A stretch of DNA of 64,000 bases from Candidatus Poribacteria bacterium (GCA_026004875.1 BPJZ01000018.1:1-64000), one strand, 5' to 3'. Shown: positions 19,506 through 30,208, counted from the stretch's first letter. Numbers and translations: made by a program. Notes: generated from the sequence alone by a model not told the origin.

Positions 19506-20596
19506 ATGAACAGCCCACTTGACGGGATTGCCGCTCTGCGTCGGTGTCGGACGAAGCGGGTTTCCAGCTACGATCGAACGGGGGGAAACGCCGATCGGAT
19601 TACAATTGCGCCCGGAGAGACAGCGGTTCTCGCAGAGATCCCCGGCGCTGGGATCATCCGGCACATCTGGTTCACCATCAGCCACGAGGACCCGCTCTAC
19701 CGAAGGCACATGATCCTGCGGATGTACTGGGACGGGCAAGGAGCATCCTTCCGTTCTCTCGCCGGTCGGCGACTTCTTCGGCCAAGGATTCGGGGAGCAT
19801 TACAACTTCATCTCGCTTCCACTGGCGGCAGCACCGGTCGGCGGGCGAGCCCTCAACTGCTACTTTCCCATGCCGTTTGGAAACGGCGCCCCGGATCGAA
19901 GTGGAGAACGACTCGGAAGGGACCTGCCGAGCCTTTTACTACTACATTGACTACGAGGAGCACTCCTCCATCGACGAGTCGCTGGGCCGGTTCCACGCGT
20001 GGTGGAACCGAGAGCTGACCGATCCGGTCGAGAACGAGGACCAGGGGGGCCTTCAGAACCGCTCAGATCGGGAGAACTACCTCTTCGTCGAGGCGGAGGG
20101 GAGGGGCCACTACGTCGGGATCAACTACTACGTACAAAGCCCTACGCCGATCTGGTACGGCGAGGGGGACGACATGTTTCTCATCGACGGGGAGCCGTGG
20201 CCTGGATCGCTACACGGCACCGGCACAGAGGATTACTTCAACATGTCCTGGTGTCCCCGAGAGCCGTATCACCACCCTTACTTTGGCTTTGGGCGGATCA
20301 ACCAGAACATCGGTTGGTTGGGCCGCACCCATCTTTACCGGTTTCACCTTGAGGATCCGATCTGCTTTGAGCGTTCGCTTCGGGGCTCGATTGAGCACGG
20401 CCACGGAAACGCGCTGACGCTGGATCTCTCATCGGTGGCGTACTGGTATCAAACGCTTCCGCACAGGCCGTTTCCGCCGCTGCCGCCCCGCCAGGAGCGC
20501 GACCCGCGCCCGGACATCGGCCCCGGTGAAATTCATCGCTGGCGTCAGGCCTGGCGGAACGAGCGCGGAGGTGGGAAGCTATGGGGGAATGAGTAG
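19506..20596 (+). CDS. GH172 (DUF2961) family protein, frameshifted
   Basis: Three frames together make a full DUF2961 protein. Frame 1 (from the ATG at 19506) gives TKRVSSYDRTGGNADRITIAPGE and IRHIWFTISHEDPLYRRHMILRMYWDGQ. A shift near 19737 leads to VLSPVGDFFGQGFGEHYNFISLPL. A second shift near 19890 leads to the 3' part with YYYIDYEEH, GEGDDMFLIDGEPWPGSLHGTGTEDYFN and FGFGRINQN. DUF2961 is CAZy family GH172, whose characterised members act on alpha-fructofuranosyl and D-arabinofuranosyl linkages. It has no signal peptide. The glycan target here is unknown. Confidence 0.82.
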
Positions 20597-20603
20597 TACA
20601 CGC

Positions 20604-21213
20604 TCAGCCTTCCAGTGTCCATCGAAGCAGGAAGGCTACGAGCGTGAGTCCCTCGGCAAGCAACGTGCGCCGTTCTAGGAACAGCGCGCTGAGAAGCGGC
20701 ATCGGGGCTCGCTCCGTGGGCCGCTTCCAGCGCCATCGCCGGGGGAAAAATCGGGGCACCGATGCAGCATACTGCCGATACGCCTCACCGAACTGTTCCA
20801 GGAGCGTCCGTTCTTCCCAGTAGACGATAGGAAGATACTGCGCCCAGAACAGCAGGACGGCGATCAGGAACAACTCCCAACGGGCGACCATCGTCGCAAC
20901 GCCTAGGACGATCAGGAAGTTTCCTAAGTAGAGCGGATTTCGCACCAGCTCAAAGGGGCCCTCCCGGACGAGCCGCTTTCCGGGTCGTTCCCCTCGGGTT
21001 CGGCAGCTTCCGCCGATGTAGCAGACGGCGGCCAACCGGATCGTCTCCCCCAGAGCTAGGAGCAGCGTTCCAAAAAGCAACGACCACCAGCGCGGTCGGG
21101 CGAACCAAAGGAATAGAATCAACAGCGGCGCCGCTGTGTAATCCCGAAGACGAAAGAGCAGACGGCCCAGCCGCTCGATTCGCTGGAGCTTGGACGGCGG
21201 GCTCGTAACTCAT
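20604..21213 (-). CDS. Isoprenylcysteine/phospholipid methyltransferase-like membrane protein
   Basis: An integral membrane methyltransferase of the ICMT/PEMT-like superfamily, about 200 residues. The body shows LILFLWFARPRWWSLLFGTLLLALGETIRLAAVCYIGG, the conserved LVREGPFELVRNPLYLGNFLIVLG, and YEERTLLEQFGEAYRQYAASVPRFFPR. The continuous frame starts inside the first helix (ATG at 21122). The real start is more likely the ATG at 21213, which overlaps the upstream stop as ATGA. That requires one frameshift between about 21190 and 21213, giving MSYEP..SKLQRIERLGRLLFRLRDYTAAPLL. The substrate is unknown. Its 3' end lies 7 bases from the convergent GH172 gene. Confidence 0.75.
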
Positions 21214-22866
21214 CGCCTGGTCTCTCCTGCGGGATGGGATACCGTAACGCTTTGACGGGGCAGGACGCGAACCGGTCCGCTCCGGGCGCCGTCCCGCCAG
21301 CGGACCTCAAGACGCAGCTCGTCGGCGTCCCCCACTCCAAAGAGGACCCGGGGGTCGTTCGAAGACGCGTAACTCCCCCCAGCGTGAGCCTGGGCTACCC
21401 ACCGCCGCGATCCGTCCCGCCGTGCTCAGCTCCAGCCAGGTTCCAGGAGCCCAATGGGGCGGCTCCAGGATAACTCGAACCCATCCGTTTTCCGGCGGCG
21501 ACTCGTTCTGGAGCAGCGTCGCTCGACTGTGAAGGTTGTTGACGATCACGTCCAGGTCGCCGTCGTTGTCGTAGTCGCCAAAAGCGGCCCCCCGGCTCAC
21601 CTCCGGTCGAACGATCGGAGCGCCGCTCTGCGCCGAAACGTCCCGGAATCGCCCGTTTCCTAGGTTTTGAAAACACCTGTTTGGGCTGAGGATAGGAACC
21701 CCATCCCTTGATCTGCTGAATGTTGTCGTGAATGTGGCCGTTGACGATAAAGAGGTCTCGCCAGCCGTCGTTGTCCAGATCGGCGATGGCACACCCCCCA
21801 GCTCAACATTGGCAGCGAGGGGCCTCCGATTCCCGACCAAATAAGAGACGTCGGTAAAGAAGCCGTCTCCGTCGTTGCGATGGAGGACGGTCGTCTGCTC
21901 CTCAAAGTTGGTCACCAGCAGGTCTAGCCATCCGTCGTTGTCGTAGTCGGCCAGGTCAAAACCCATACTGTTGCCCATCACCGCGTCGTCTCCGAGGGCG
22001 ATTCCTGCGGCGAAGCCCATCTCCTCAAAGGTTCCGTCCCCTCGGTTTCGATAGAAGAAGTTCGGGGTCATGTCGTTGGCCACAAACAGGTCGATGTCCC
22101 CGTCGCGGTCGGGATCGCCCGCGATCGCTGCAAGCCCTAAGCCGGCAAAACGGATCCCCGCCGACTCGCTGATGTCGGTAAAGGTCCCGTCTCCGTTGTT
22201 TCGATAGAGGGTGTCCGTCTCCCCGTCGAAGATCTCCGGCCCGCAATAGACGGAAAGGCCGTTCACTTCACAGCGGTCCCAATCGGGGCGATATTGAACG
22301 TAGTTGGCAACGAACAGGTCGAGATCGCCGTCGTTCTCGATGTCCAGGAAGACCGCCGCGGCGCTCCCACCGCTCCTCGCCGACGCCTGCTTGTTCGGTC
22401 ACGTCGGTGAAGGTCCCGTCCCCGTTGTTCCGGTAGAGCGTGTTTCCCGTCCGAAGTTACAGATGTACAGGTCCATCCAGCCATCGCCGTTGTAGTCCCC
22501 GGCGACAACGCCGGCCCCGAAGCCGTCGTCGCCGACGCCTGCTTGTTCGGTCACGTCGGTGAAGGTCCCGTCCCCGTTGTTCCGATAGAGGCGATTGGGC
22601 TTTTCCGCCCCGCTGGAAGTGTCCAGCGTTGACCAGGTAAAGGTCTAGCCATCCGTCGTTGTCGTAATCCAGCCAGGCGGCGCCGGAGCCGATCGTCTCG
22701 GGGAATCGGTGATCCCCTTCGGCGCCGTTTTCCCGTGGACAAAGTCGAGGCCGGCGAATTCGGTCGCGTCCCGGAAGACAACCCTCCATTCTTGCCCCGC
22801 GGCTAGCCCTCCGAGGAGAACGGAGAGCCAAAGGAGACCACCGACGGCGTACCGACTACTCCTCAT
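21210..22866 (-). CDS. FG-GAP/VCBS and ASPIC/UnbV repeat protein (CRTAC1-like), frameshifted
   Basis: A secreted protein (signal peptide [24 protein letters not shown]) of about 550 residues after repair. It begins [15 protein letters not shown] and contains repeated calcium-binding units such as [35 protein letters not shown] and [16 protein letters not shown], then [17 protein letters not shown]. After a late shift the ASPIC/UnbV ending [18 protein letters not shown] appears. Several single-base shifts break the frame (about 22.7, 22.6, 22.4, 22.27, 21.7 and 21.35 kb). A near-identical segment of about 56 bases recurs at 22378 and 22528, encoding two copies of one repeat. It starts with an ATGA overlap with the upstream oxidoreductase gene. 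Such proteins are extracellular propellers of unknown ligand. Confidence 0.8.
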
Positions 22867-23840
22867 TCAGGACGATCCGCCTTCCCTCGTTCATGGATCG
22901 CTCGGCGTTCAGAGTGATCCGGATCGCCCTCCCAGGCAACCGCAAGGTCGGCATGGCCAGCGGAATAGTCCTCTGCCCGGATCTCCTCAAGCCAGCGCTC
23001 TTGGTGGGTGGGGGGCGTCCCGGGGCGCGGTCGAATGCGGGCGGTTCCGTTTCGATCGCTGCGCTCCCAGCCGCCTTCGACGGTTCGAAGCGTTGCCCGC
23101 TGGAGAACGTATCGAGTGAGCTGCTCCGGCTCTCGGATTGAGACCCCTCCTGCCCACGTCCACTGGCCTAGGCCGCCGTTGCGAAACTCCACAGTCACCG
23201 CGTTGACAAAGGCGTCGTAACGGCCGTCCTCTCGGAGGTTCTCGTAGTGAGCCGCTCCGTGAACCCATCGGGCCGGGCCGAACAGGTCCACTGCCGGATA
23301 AACATGGTACAACAAAAAAGTGTGCCGGAGGACCGGAGACCGGCAGGTTAAAAAGGATCTCCGGACGAGCGCCGCGGCCAGGCGTCAGGCCGTCGAAACT
23401 CGGCCAGAAGCAAACCGCCTCCGCTCTCCACCTCGCGCCGTAGCGCTTGGTGCATCGGAGAGAGCGGCTCCGAATGGGTCAACCGGAAGACCACGGGGGC
23501 GCCGGCGCACCTCGTCTAGAATCCGCCTTCCCCTCCTCCAGGCGACGGGCCAGCGGGTATTCCATCAAAACGTGCTTTCCAGCCTCCAAGGCGGCTAGAG
23601 CGATCGGCCCGTGGGAGTCGTTATGGGTACAGATCCACCACTCCGTCAATCGAGTCGTGCTGAACCGCCTCCCGCCAGTCGGGGAGGAACTGCGCCCCTA
23701 ACTCCCCGGCCAGCGCGGGACCCGTCGTCCGGTTCCGCGAGGCGACCAGAGTAACTTGGGCGTCCTTAAGTTGGGAGAAAGGCGCGAGCGTGGTGCCGAG
23801 CGGTTCCTCCCGAACCGATGATCGCTATTCGAACGCGCAT
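22863..23840 (-). CDS. Gfo/Idh/MocA family oxidoreductase, frameshifted
   Basis: The ATG at 23840 begins [20 protein letters not shown], a Rossmann dinucleotide motif. [11 protein letters not shown] and the [17 protein letters not shown] loop follow, the latter occupying the family's EKP position, in changed frames. The C-terminal 150 residues in one frame (23315-22863) contain [16 protein letters not shown] and [18 protein letters not shown], typical of the substrate domain. At least three shifts lie between about 23300 and 23800. The stop overlaps the next gene's start. The substrate is unknown. Confidence 0.78.
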
Positions 23841-23877
23841 GGGTTCAGTCCTTGAGTTCTCTCAGTTGGCCATCGGC

Positions 23878-25405
23878 TTAGGTAGAGGTGTAGATCTCCC
23901 GATTGCTAGGCAGCTCGTAGAGTCGAAAGTCCTCCACGTGCATGTTGGGATTGGCGTCGATCTCGATCCGCATCTTGAGGTCACGGCAGAGATCGCGGAA
24001 CTTCCTCCGGTCCTCCTGCTGGAGGCGTTGGGGCGATTCGCTTGCTGCAGAGGATTCGGATGCCCCGTCGGTGGGCCTTGGCCGCCACGCGTCGGACCGC
24101 CCGCAGCAGTTGAATGACGATCGTCTCCTCGGAGAGGACAGAGCCGTCTCCGTTGCAGTAAGGACACGGAGAGCAGAGCGTCGCCCGAAGGCTCTCGCGA
24201 GTGCGCTGACGGGTCATCTCGACGATTCCCAGCTCGGTGAACTGGAGGATGTTCGTCCGCGCCCGATCCTTGCGGATCTCCTCTTCGAGTGTCCGGAGGA
24301 CGTGCTTGCGGTTGGTGGGGTTCTGCATGTCGATGAAGTCCAAAACGATGATTCCCCCCCAGGTCACGCAGGCGGAGCTGCCGGGCGATCTCGACGGCCG
24401 CCTCCAGATTGTTCCGATAGATCGTCTCCTCGTGATCCTGGCTGCCGACAAACTTCCCGGTGTTCACGTCAATGGCCACCAGGGCCTCCGTCTCGTCGAT
24501 GACGATATGGCCGCCCGATTTCAGCCAGATGCGCCGGTTGGTCGCTCGGCGGAGCTCCTCCTCGATACCGTAGCGTTCAAACGCGGGCTGCTCTCGGTCG
24601 TAAAGGACTACCTGAGACTTCAAGTGCGGCAGCGATTTCGTCTAGGTACCGCATCACCCGGTCGTAGAGGCTTTTCCCCTCGATAATCATCCGGTCCACC
24701 TCGTCGGTGAACAGATCGCGGATGATCCGGTAGACCAGTCCCAGATCTTCAAAGACCAATGCAGGGGCCTTCGCGCGTTCGGGCCCGTTGAAGGATCTCC
24801 TGCCAAGTCTTCAGGAGGTATTTGATCTCCGGGACGATCTCCTCCTCCGAGCGGGCCCGCGCAGGCGGTCCGGACGATGAACCCTCCCTCGGAGGGCATA
24901 TGCTTTGAGACGATCCGCTTGAGGGCGGCTGCGCTCTCGCTCGTCACTGATTCGGCGCGAGATGCCCAAGCTGGTCGCCGTGGGGGACGTAAACCAGATA
25001 CCGGCCGGGAATGGTCAGGTAGCCGGTCACGCGGGGGCCCTTGGTGCCGATGGACTCCTTTTCGATCTGGACCAGGATCTCTTGGCCCTTTTTTAGAATC
25101 TGTTCGATCGGAATCCGGTTGCGTCCCCCGCGTCCGGAGGGGTCTACGTTCCGTTCGATCTCTCCGTACTCGTTGACATGGGTCTGCAAGTCGGAGATAT
25201 GGAGAAAGGCGTTCTTTCCGATGCCGATGTCCACAAAAGCGGCCTGCATCCCCGGCAGGACGCTGGCCACTCGTCCCTTATAGATGTTGCCCAGAATCTG
25301 TTCGGTGTCTTTTCGTTCCAGGTAGAATTCAACGAGCCGTCCCTCCTCCAGGAGGGCCGCACGCGCTTCGTACTCGTCTTCGGAGACGACGATTTCGGTA
25401 GCCAT
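23878..25405 (-). CDS. rng: Rne/Rng family endoribonuclease (RNase G-like), frameshifted
   Basis: Repaired length is about 509 residues, normal for RNase G. The first frame (25405 to about 24950) gives EYEARAALLEEGRLVEFYLER, then an S1 domain (GNIYKGRVASVLPGMQAAFVDIGIGKNAFLHISDL). Later frames give IIEGKSLYDRVMRYL, GGHIVIDETEALVAIDVNTGKFVG (catalytic-site Asp residues), GGIIVLDFIDMQNPTN, FTELGIVEMTRQRTRESL and CPYCNGDG (Zn link). The end, RDLKMRIEIDANPNMHVEDFRLYELPS, stops at 23878. At least four single-base shifts occur. Every conserved block survives, so a working enzyme is likely in the organism. It acts in rRNA maturation and mRNA decay. Confidence 0.83.
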
Positions 25406-25703
25406 CCAATGCCCCTTTCTTCGGGGCGCAGGGGCAAGGCATCGGAGGCAGCGGAGCGGGGGGAGAGGAGTAGACGTGGAGAAGGGCGCTCGCGACGCCG
25501 ACGATCTCCCCTGAGGGGCCCCGGGCGTTCCCAGAAGAACTCAACGCCCTGGAAAACTCTGTGCTCTAAGACCTCTCGAGCCAATGGGAACCAAAGACTC
25601 ATCGCTGTTTCCCGCCGTTGTCATGGGGGCCGAATCGTCCTCGATCGCCTCGCTGCTGTCCGTTCCTCATTTACCTGCGCAGTCGGTGCCCGAAACTATG
25701 GGT
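25406..25703. other. Region between RNase G and PorX-like genes, no supported gene
   Basis: About 300 bases on the minus-strand operon path. Fragments such as LEHRVFQGVEFFWERPG and GEIVGVASALLHVY are open in different frames, so a short frameshifted gene is possible, but I do not recognise it. No tRNA, terminator or repeat is evident. Confidence 0.35.
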
Positions 25704-27290
25704 TCAGGTCGTCAAACTCTTTGGCCGCATCGTTACCAGAGGAACCAGAAGCTCATCCATGGAGATGCCGCCGTGCTGAAATCCGCCTTGAAGCTGGCGC
25801 TTGTATGTGTGAAAATCGGTCGGATAAACGAAGTAAAAGTCCTCCTTGGCCAGGACGTAGTTCTTCCCGGGAGCGTCGGCTGGGAGCTGAAACCGTTCCA
25901 GATCGTGAATCTCCACCGCTTCCCTCCGGGTCGCCGTGAACCCGCTCCCCAACCTTGAAGCGGAGGCTCGGCGAGGTGTCCCGGTTGCCAAAAACCTTGC
26001 TCGCCCGATTGCAGAGGATCGAACCGTGATCGGTCGTCAGAACGACCCACCGCGGGCCGCTGAGCCATCAGGCGGAAAATCTCATACAGGTCGGAGTTCT
26101 CAAACCAGGAGATCATCAGCGATCGGAACCCCTTCTCGTCGGGGGCGATCTGCTGGAGAACCTCCGACTCGGAACGCTCGTGCGTCAGCACGTCCAGAAA
26201 GTTGACCACCAGCGCGGCCAAACCTCACTCGGTCAAAGGAGGCCAACCGGCGACGGTACTCCTCTCCGCCCCGCTTGTCGAAGATCTTGAAGTACCGCGG
26301 GGGCGGTTTGAGGTACAGACCGGTGCGCTGGAGCTTAAGCTCCATCAACTGCTTCTCAAAGCGATTGGTCGTCTGATCGGTGCCGCTGGACTCCGTCCAG
26401 TACTGAGGGTACCGCTCGGCGATCTCCCGCGGGAACAGCCCGCTAAACAACGCGTTACGTGCATAGGCGGTCGCGCTGGGAAGAATCCCGTAGTACAGCT
26501 CCCGCCGGATCTCAAAGAACTCCCGGAGCAGCGGTTCGATTGCCAGCCATTGGTCGTATCGGAGGCAATCGATCACCACAAAAAAGACCTGCTCCCCCCG
26601 CTGCACGTGGGGAAGCACATACCGATCCATCACGTCTACTGAGAGCGGCGGCGAGTCGTTTCCCCCGGACCCACTCGGGATAACGCTGGATCACGTAATC
26701 CGGCGAAGGCTCGGTTACACTCCCGATAAAGGTCCCGATAGGCGACGACCAGCCCCGTCTCTTCGAGTTCGTCAATCCGGAGGTTCCAGGCGGTCAGCCG
26801 TTCGTAGATCTGGATCCATTTCCGCCAGTCCGGATCGTCGGCAAGCAGCGACTGAATTTGACGGTGGTCCTCCCAGGTACTCGCGGGGCAACCGCTTCGA
26901 CCGCCAACCGCTTTTGGTCCAGAATGCGTTTGAGTGTATGGGGCCACCTGAACCGCGTGAACCGGCTTGACGAGAAATCCGTCCACTCGATGGCGGAAGG
27001 CCTCTTCGGCCAGCTCCTCTTCGTGGCTCTGGGTGACCATGATCACCGGCAGGAAGGGGTGCCTCTCTTTGATCTCCTCCAAGACGTCCAGGCCGTCCTT
27101 GCCAGCCATGCGGTGGTCCAGCAGCACCGCATCGAAGCCCTCCGACTCTAGCAGGGCCAGGCCGTCTTGGCCGTTGGTTGCCGTAACGACACGGTAGTCG
27201 CGGGACTCCAGAAACAGCAGGTGAGATCGAAGCGTTTCCGATCTCATCGTCGATCCAGAGTACCTTTCGTTGTCGTGTCGCCGTGCTCAT
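25704..27290 (-). CDS. PorX-like response regulator with PglZ phosphatase-fold domain (frameshifted)
   Basis: Repaired length is about 525 residues. The N-terminus MSTATRQRKVLWIDDE leads, after a one-base shift near 27245, into a receiver domain: LRSHLLFLESRDYRVVTA, FDAVLLDHRMAGKDGLDVLEEI (phospho-Asp in LLDHRM), VTQS and FLVKPV (Lys). A helical linker follows, then a PglZ/alkaline-phosphatase-fold domain: FFVVIDCLRYDQWLAIEPLL (metal-binding Asp), GILPSATAYARNALFSGLFP, and the ending YKRQLQGGFQHGGISMDELLVPLVTM. This architecture is that of PorX, which controls type IX secretion in Bacteroidota; homologues occur elsewhere. It overlaps the kinase gene upstream as ATGA. Shifts lie near 27.25, 26.95, 26.65, 26.23 and 25.97 kb. 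Confidence 0.85.
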
Positions 27291-28807
27291 TGGTCGCCCT
27301 TGGAGCTGTTGTTGCGACGCCTTGCTGAGGCTGTCGGAATGCGGACAAAAAAGGTCGTTCCTTCGGGGCCGGTCTCCAGGACGCCGATCCTCCCGCGATG
27401 GTACTGTTCTACGATGCGTCGAGCCAGCGCCAGGCCCACTCCCCACCCGTGGCGCTTGGTCGTTACGCCCGCATCAAAGAGCCGGCCCCGGATCGAGCGA
27501 GGAATCCCGCCGCCGGTATCCTGGACTGTAATGGTAACATATTTCCCCTCCCCTTCGGAACCGGTCGACACCGTGACCCGTTCTCTGGAGGAGGATCCCT
27601 TCTGCTCGATGGCGTCCAGGGCGTTCCGGATCAAGTTTTCTACCACCCACTGGAGCAGCTCTTCGTTCCCCCAGACCAAGGGCACTGAAGGATCGCTCTG
27701 CTCGAGGATCTCCACAGCGACCGAGCGGCTGGGAAGCCGCGAGCGGAAATAGGCCACCGCCTCGTGAACGACTTGGTTCACGTCCACCGGCCTCATTGTC
27801 GGGGTGGTGCCCACCTGGGCAAACCGCTGGACGACCCGCCGCAGCCGTTGAAGGTCCTCTTCCATGGCCTCATATAAGGAAACGTCGCCCAGGCTCGACG
27901 GTTCCGGGTGTCGCTCGCGCGCCAAATCCAGCCAGCCCAACAACGAGGAGATCGGCGTGCCTAACTGGTGTGCGCTCTCTTTGGCCAAGCCGGCCCAGAC
28001 GGCGGCCTGCTCCTCCAGTCGCACCCGCCGATAAAGGGAGGCTCCCCCCAGCGTGAAAAGGGCGATCAATCCTATCTGCACGTACGGCATCCACTGGAGG
28101 GCCCGGATGGGCCTCAATTCGTAGTAAAAACGGCCCCGGCGAAGCGGCGGGTTGATCTGCAGGTCGGCAACGCGCTGAAAACGCGTCGCCTCTTGGATCA
28201 AGGCCTCAGCCCGATCCCGATTCTCCGGATGGGTGGCCGGCGTCTCCCAGTCTGCCTGAATCCGCCAGGCAAGCGGTCGACCGGTGACGTCGGCCAGGAC
28301 CAGGGGAATCTCTCCCAAAGCCTCCGGGTCCACGTCGCCGTAGTAGATGCGGCCGATGATCCGTCGGTCCCGTTCGACGAATTCGACCGGTAACGGCTCC
28401 TGCTCAGCACGGTCCATGTGCTGGAGCAGGTTGTGGAGTTGGTGCTGCTCCTCCGAAGTGAGGGGGCGGCCCTCCTGGACTTTTGCCTCCAGTTGGGGAT
28501 CGCCAAGCCCGCGAGCGATCAGCGGTCGGCCTGATTCATCGGTGATCACAAATCGAATGCGACCGTAGGTGGCGATTCCGCCGATTACCTCGCGGATCAG
28601 CCGGCTAGTCTCCCGATCGGCGACGGAGGCCACATAGGCGCTCAAGCGGGCCAACGGCTGGATCAGTTGCCGGTTGTCCTCCTCCATGTGCCGCAGGATT
28701 GCCTGCGTGTACAGGACAAACCCCACCAGCAGAAGGACCAGTCCCCCAACCAGGTAGATCCGCAGAAGTGTGGACGTCCGCGAAAGGCTCGCCCTCCAGA
28801 TGCCCAT
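27287..28807 (-). CDS. Sensor histidine kinase, PorY-like partner of the PglZ regulator
   Basis: A 506-residue membrane kinase. Helices at about 17-38 and 243-258 frame an extracytoplasmic sensor region of about 200 residues. The dimerisation motif KESAHQLGTPISSLLGW contains the phospho-His near residue 280; AHQLGTPxSSL is the form seen in PorY-type kinases. The ATPase domain follows: NLIRNALDAIE (N box), VQDTGGGIPRSIRGRLFDAGVTTK (G1/F) and GWGVGLALARRIVEQYHRG (G2). The stop overlaps the regulator start by 4 bases (ATGA), so the two form a translationally coupled two-component pair. The signal sensed is unknown. ndh lies 63 bases upstream on the same strand. Confidence 0.92.
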   Translation of the reverse strand: MGIWRASLSRTSTLLRIYLVGGLVLLLVGFVLYTQAILRHMEEDNRQLIQPLARLSAYVASVADRETSRLIREVIGGIATYGRIRFVITDESGRPLIARGLGDPQLEAKVQEGRPLTSEEQHQLHNLLQHMDRAEQEPLPVEFVERDRRIIGRIYYGDVDPEALGEIPLVLADVTGRPLAWRIQADWETPATHPENRDRAEALIQEATRFQRVADLQINPPLRRGRFYYELRPIRALQWMPYVQIGLIALFTLGGASLYRRVRLEEQAAVWAGLAKESAHQLGTPISSLLGWLDLARERHPEPSSLGDVSLYEAMEEDLQRLRRVVQRFAQVGTTPTMRPVDVNQVVHEAVAYFRSRLPSRSVAVEILEQSDPSVPLVWGNEELLQWVVENLIRNALDAIEQKGSSSRERVTVSTGSEGEGKYVTITVQDTGGGIPRSIRGRLFDAGVTTKRHGWGVGLALARRIVEQYHRGRIGVLETGPEGTTFFVRIPTASARRRNNSSKGDQ

Positions 28808-28870
28808 TGCACTCCACCGGCGAGAGAGGTTTGCTCCTTATCAAAGAACGGTCTGGGGCCAATGCTGCGA

Positions 28871-30160
28871 TTACTGCGGCTCCCCCTTCTCCGGAAGGTC
28901 CAGGATTAGCCGAGAGCCGGGGTTTCGGGTGAAGTAGCTCCAGGCCCAACGGACAAAGACCACCAGCTTGTTTTCGAAGCCGACCAGCGCCCGGATGTGG
29001 ACCAGGAGCCAAACGAGCCAGGCGAGAAACCCGCCAAAGACAACCCCTCGCCCCGTCTGGACGACCGCTTCGTGCCTTCCGATCACAGCCATCGCGCCGG
29101 GGCTTCTGTATCGGAACGGCTGGAGTCGCTCCCCTCGCATCCGGGCGAGAATCGCCCGGGCGGCGTACCGGCCTTCTTGAACGGCCACCGGAGCTATCGC
29201 CGGAAGCGGATCGCCGGATGGGCTGCGAACGGAGGCCGTGTCCCCCACGATGAATATCTCCGGGTGGTGGGGCAACGAGAGGTCTTCCCGAACGAAGACC
29301 CGGCCGTTCCGGTCGAGTGTCGCCCCGCAGCGCTCCTGAAGGGTCTGAGTCAGCGGCGCAGCTCGATTCCCTGCAGCCCAGAGGACCGTCCGAGCGGCCA
29401 AGATGGTTTCCTTCTCCCCCTGCTGGAGCCGCACGCCCTGAGAGGAGATTTCTAGAACTCGCGTCTTGGTCAGGACCCGGACGCCGAGCCGATTCAACGC
29501 CCTGGTGGCGCGGGCCGAGGCGGCTGGACGATAACCGGGAAGAAGCCGCTCCTGGGCCTCAACGAGCACGATCTCGGCCGACTCCGGTCGGATGCGTCGG
29601 AACTCTCCAGGGAGCGTTCCGCGCGTCAACTCTCCCAGCGCCCCAGCCAGCTCAACGCCGGTCGGCCCGCCCCCAGCGATGACGAACCGGAGCCATGCCC
29701 CTTGCTCTTGGGGATCCCTCACTCGCTCGGCCTCCTCAAACGCGAGAAAGACCCGACGACGGACCTCTAAGGCGTCCTCGAGCGTCTTAAGGCCCGGTGC
29801 CTCCGGTTCCCACTCCGGATGGCCAAAGTAGTGGTGTCGGGAACCGGCCGCGAGAATCAGAAAATCGTACGGAACGGCCTCCCTCTCTTCGAGAAGGAGA
29901 AGGCGGGCCTCTGGGTTCAGGTCTACAGCGGTGCCCAGCCGAACTGTAATGTTTGGCCAGCCTTTGAGAATCGCCCGAAGAGGGGCGGCGATGTCCGCCT
30001 CGCTCAGCCCACCTGTGGCCACCTGGTAAAGTAACGGCTGGAAGAGGTGAAAGTTCCTCCGGTCGATCAGCGTCACCTCTACCGGCTTCCCGCCAAGCGC
30101 CCGAGCCGCCTCAAGCCCGCCAAAACCGCCTCCAACGATCACGACTCGCGCTCGTTCCAC
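28871..30160 (-). CDS. ndh: Type II NADH dehydrogenase (NDH-2)
   Basis: A 429-residue FAD enzyme that passes electrons from NADH to quinone without pumping protons, on the inner face of the membrane. FAD motif VVIVGGGFGGLEAARAL at the N-terminus, NFHLFQPLLYQVATGGLSEADIAAPLR, NADH motif FVIAGGGPTGVELAGAL, VLWAAGNRA, IFIVGDTA (FAD site), and a C-terminal hydrophobic stretch FGGFLAWLVWLLVHIRALVGFENKL that anchors such enzymes. The start is the GTG at 30160, with GGGGAGGA nine bases upstream. A Rex-like operator lies 49-66 bases before the start, suggesting control by the NADH/NAD ratio. Confidence 0.94.
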   Translation of the reverse strand: MERARVVIVGGGFGGLEAARALGGKPVEVTLIDRRNFHLFQPLLYQVATGGLSEADIAAPLRAILKGWPNITVRLGTAVDLNPEARLLLLEEREAVPYDFLILAAGSRHHYFGHPEWEPEAPGLKTLEDALEVRRRVFLAFEEAERVRDPQEQGAWLRFVIAGGGPTGVELAGALGELTRGTLPGEFRRIRPESAEIVLVEAQERLLPGYRPAASARATRALNRLGVRVLTKTRVLEISSQGVRLQQGEKETILAARTVLWAAGNRAAPLTQTLQERCGATLDRNGRVFVREDLSLPHHPEIFIVGDTASVRSPSGDPLPAIAPVAVQEGRYAARAILARMRGERLQPFRYRSPGAMAVIGRHEAVVQTGRGVVFGGFLAWLVWLLVHIRALVGFENKLVVFVRWAWSYFTRNPGSRLILDLPEKGEPQ

Positions 30161-30208
30161 TGTGGATTCCTCCCCAGACTCGTCCGGAACAACGATTTCT
30201 CACCTATT

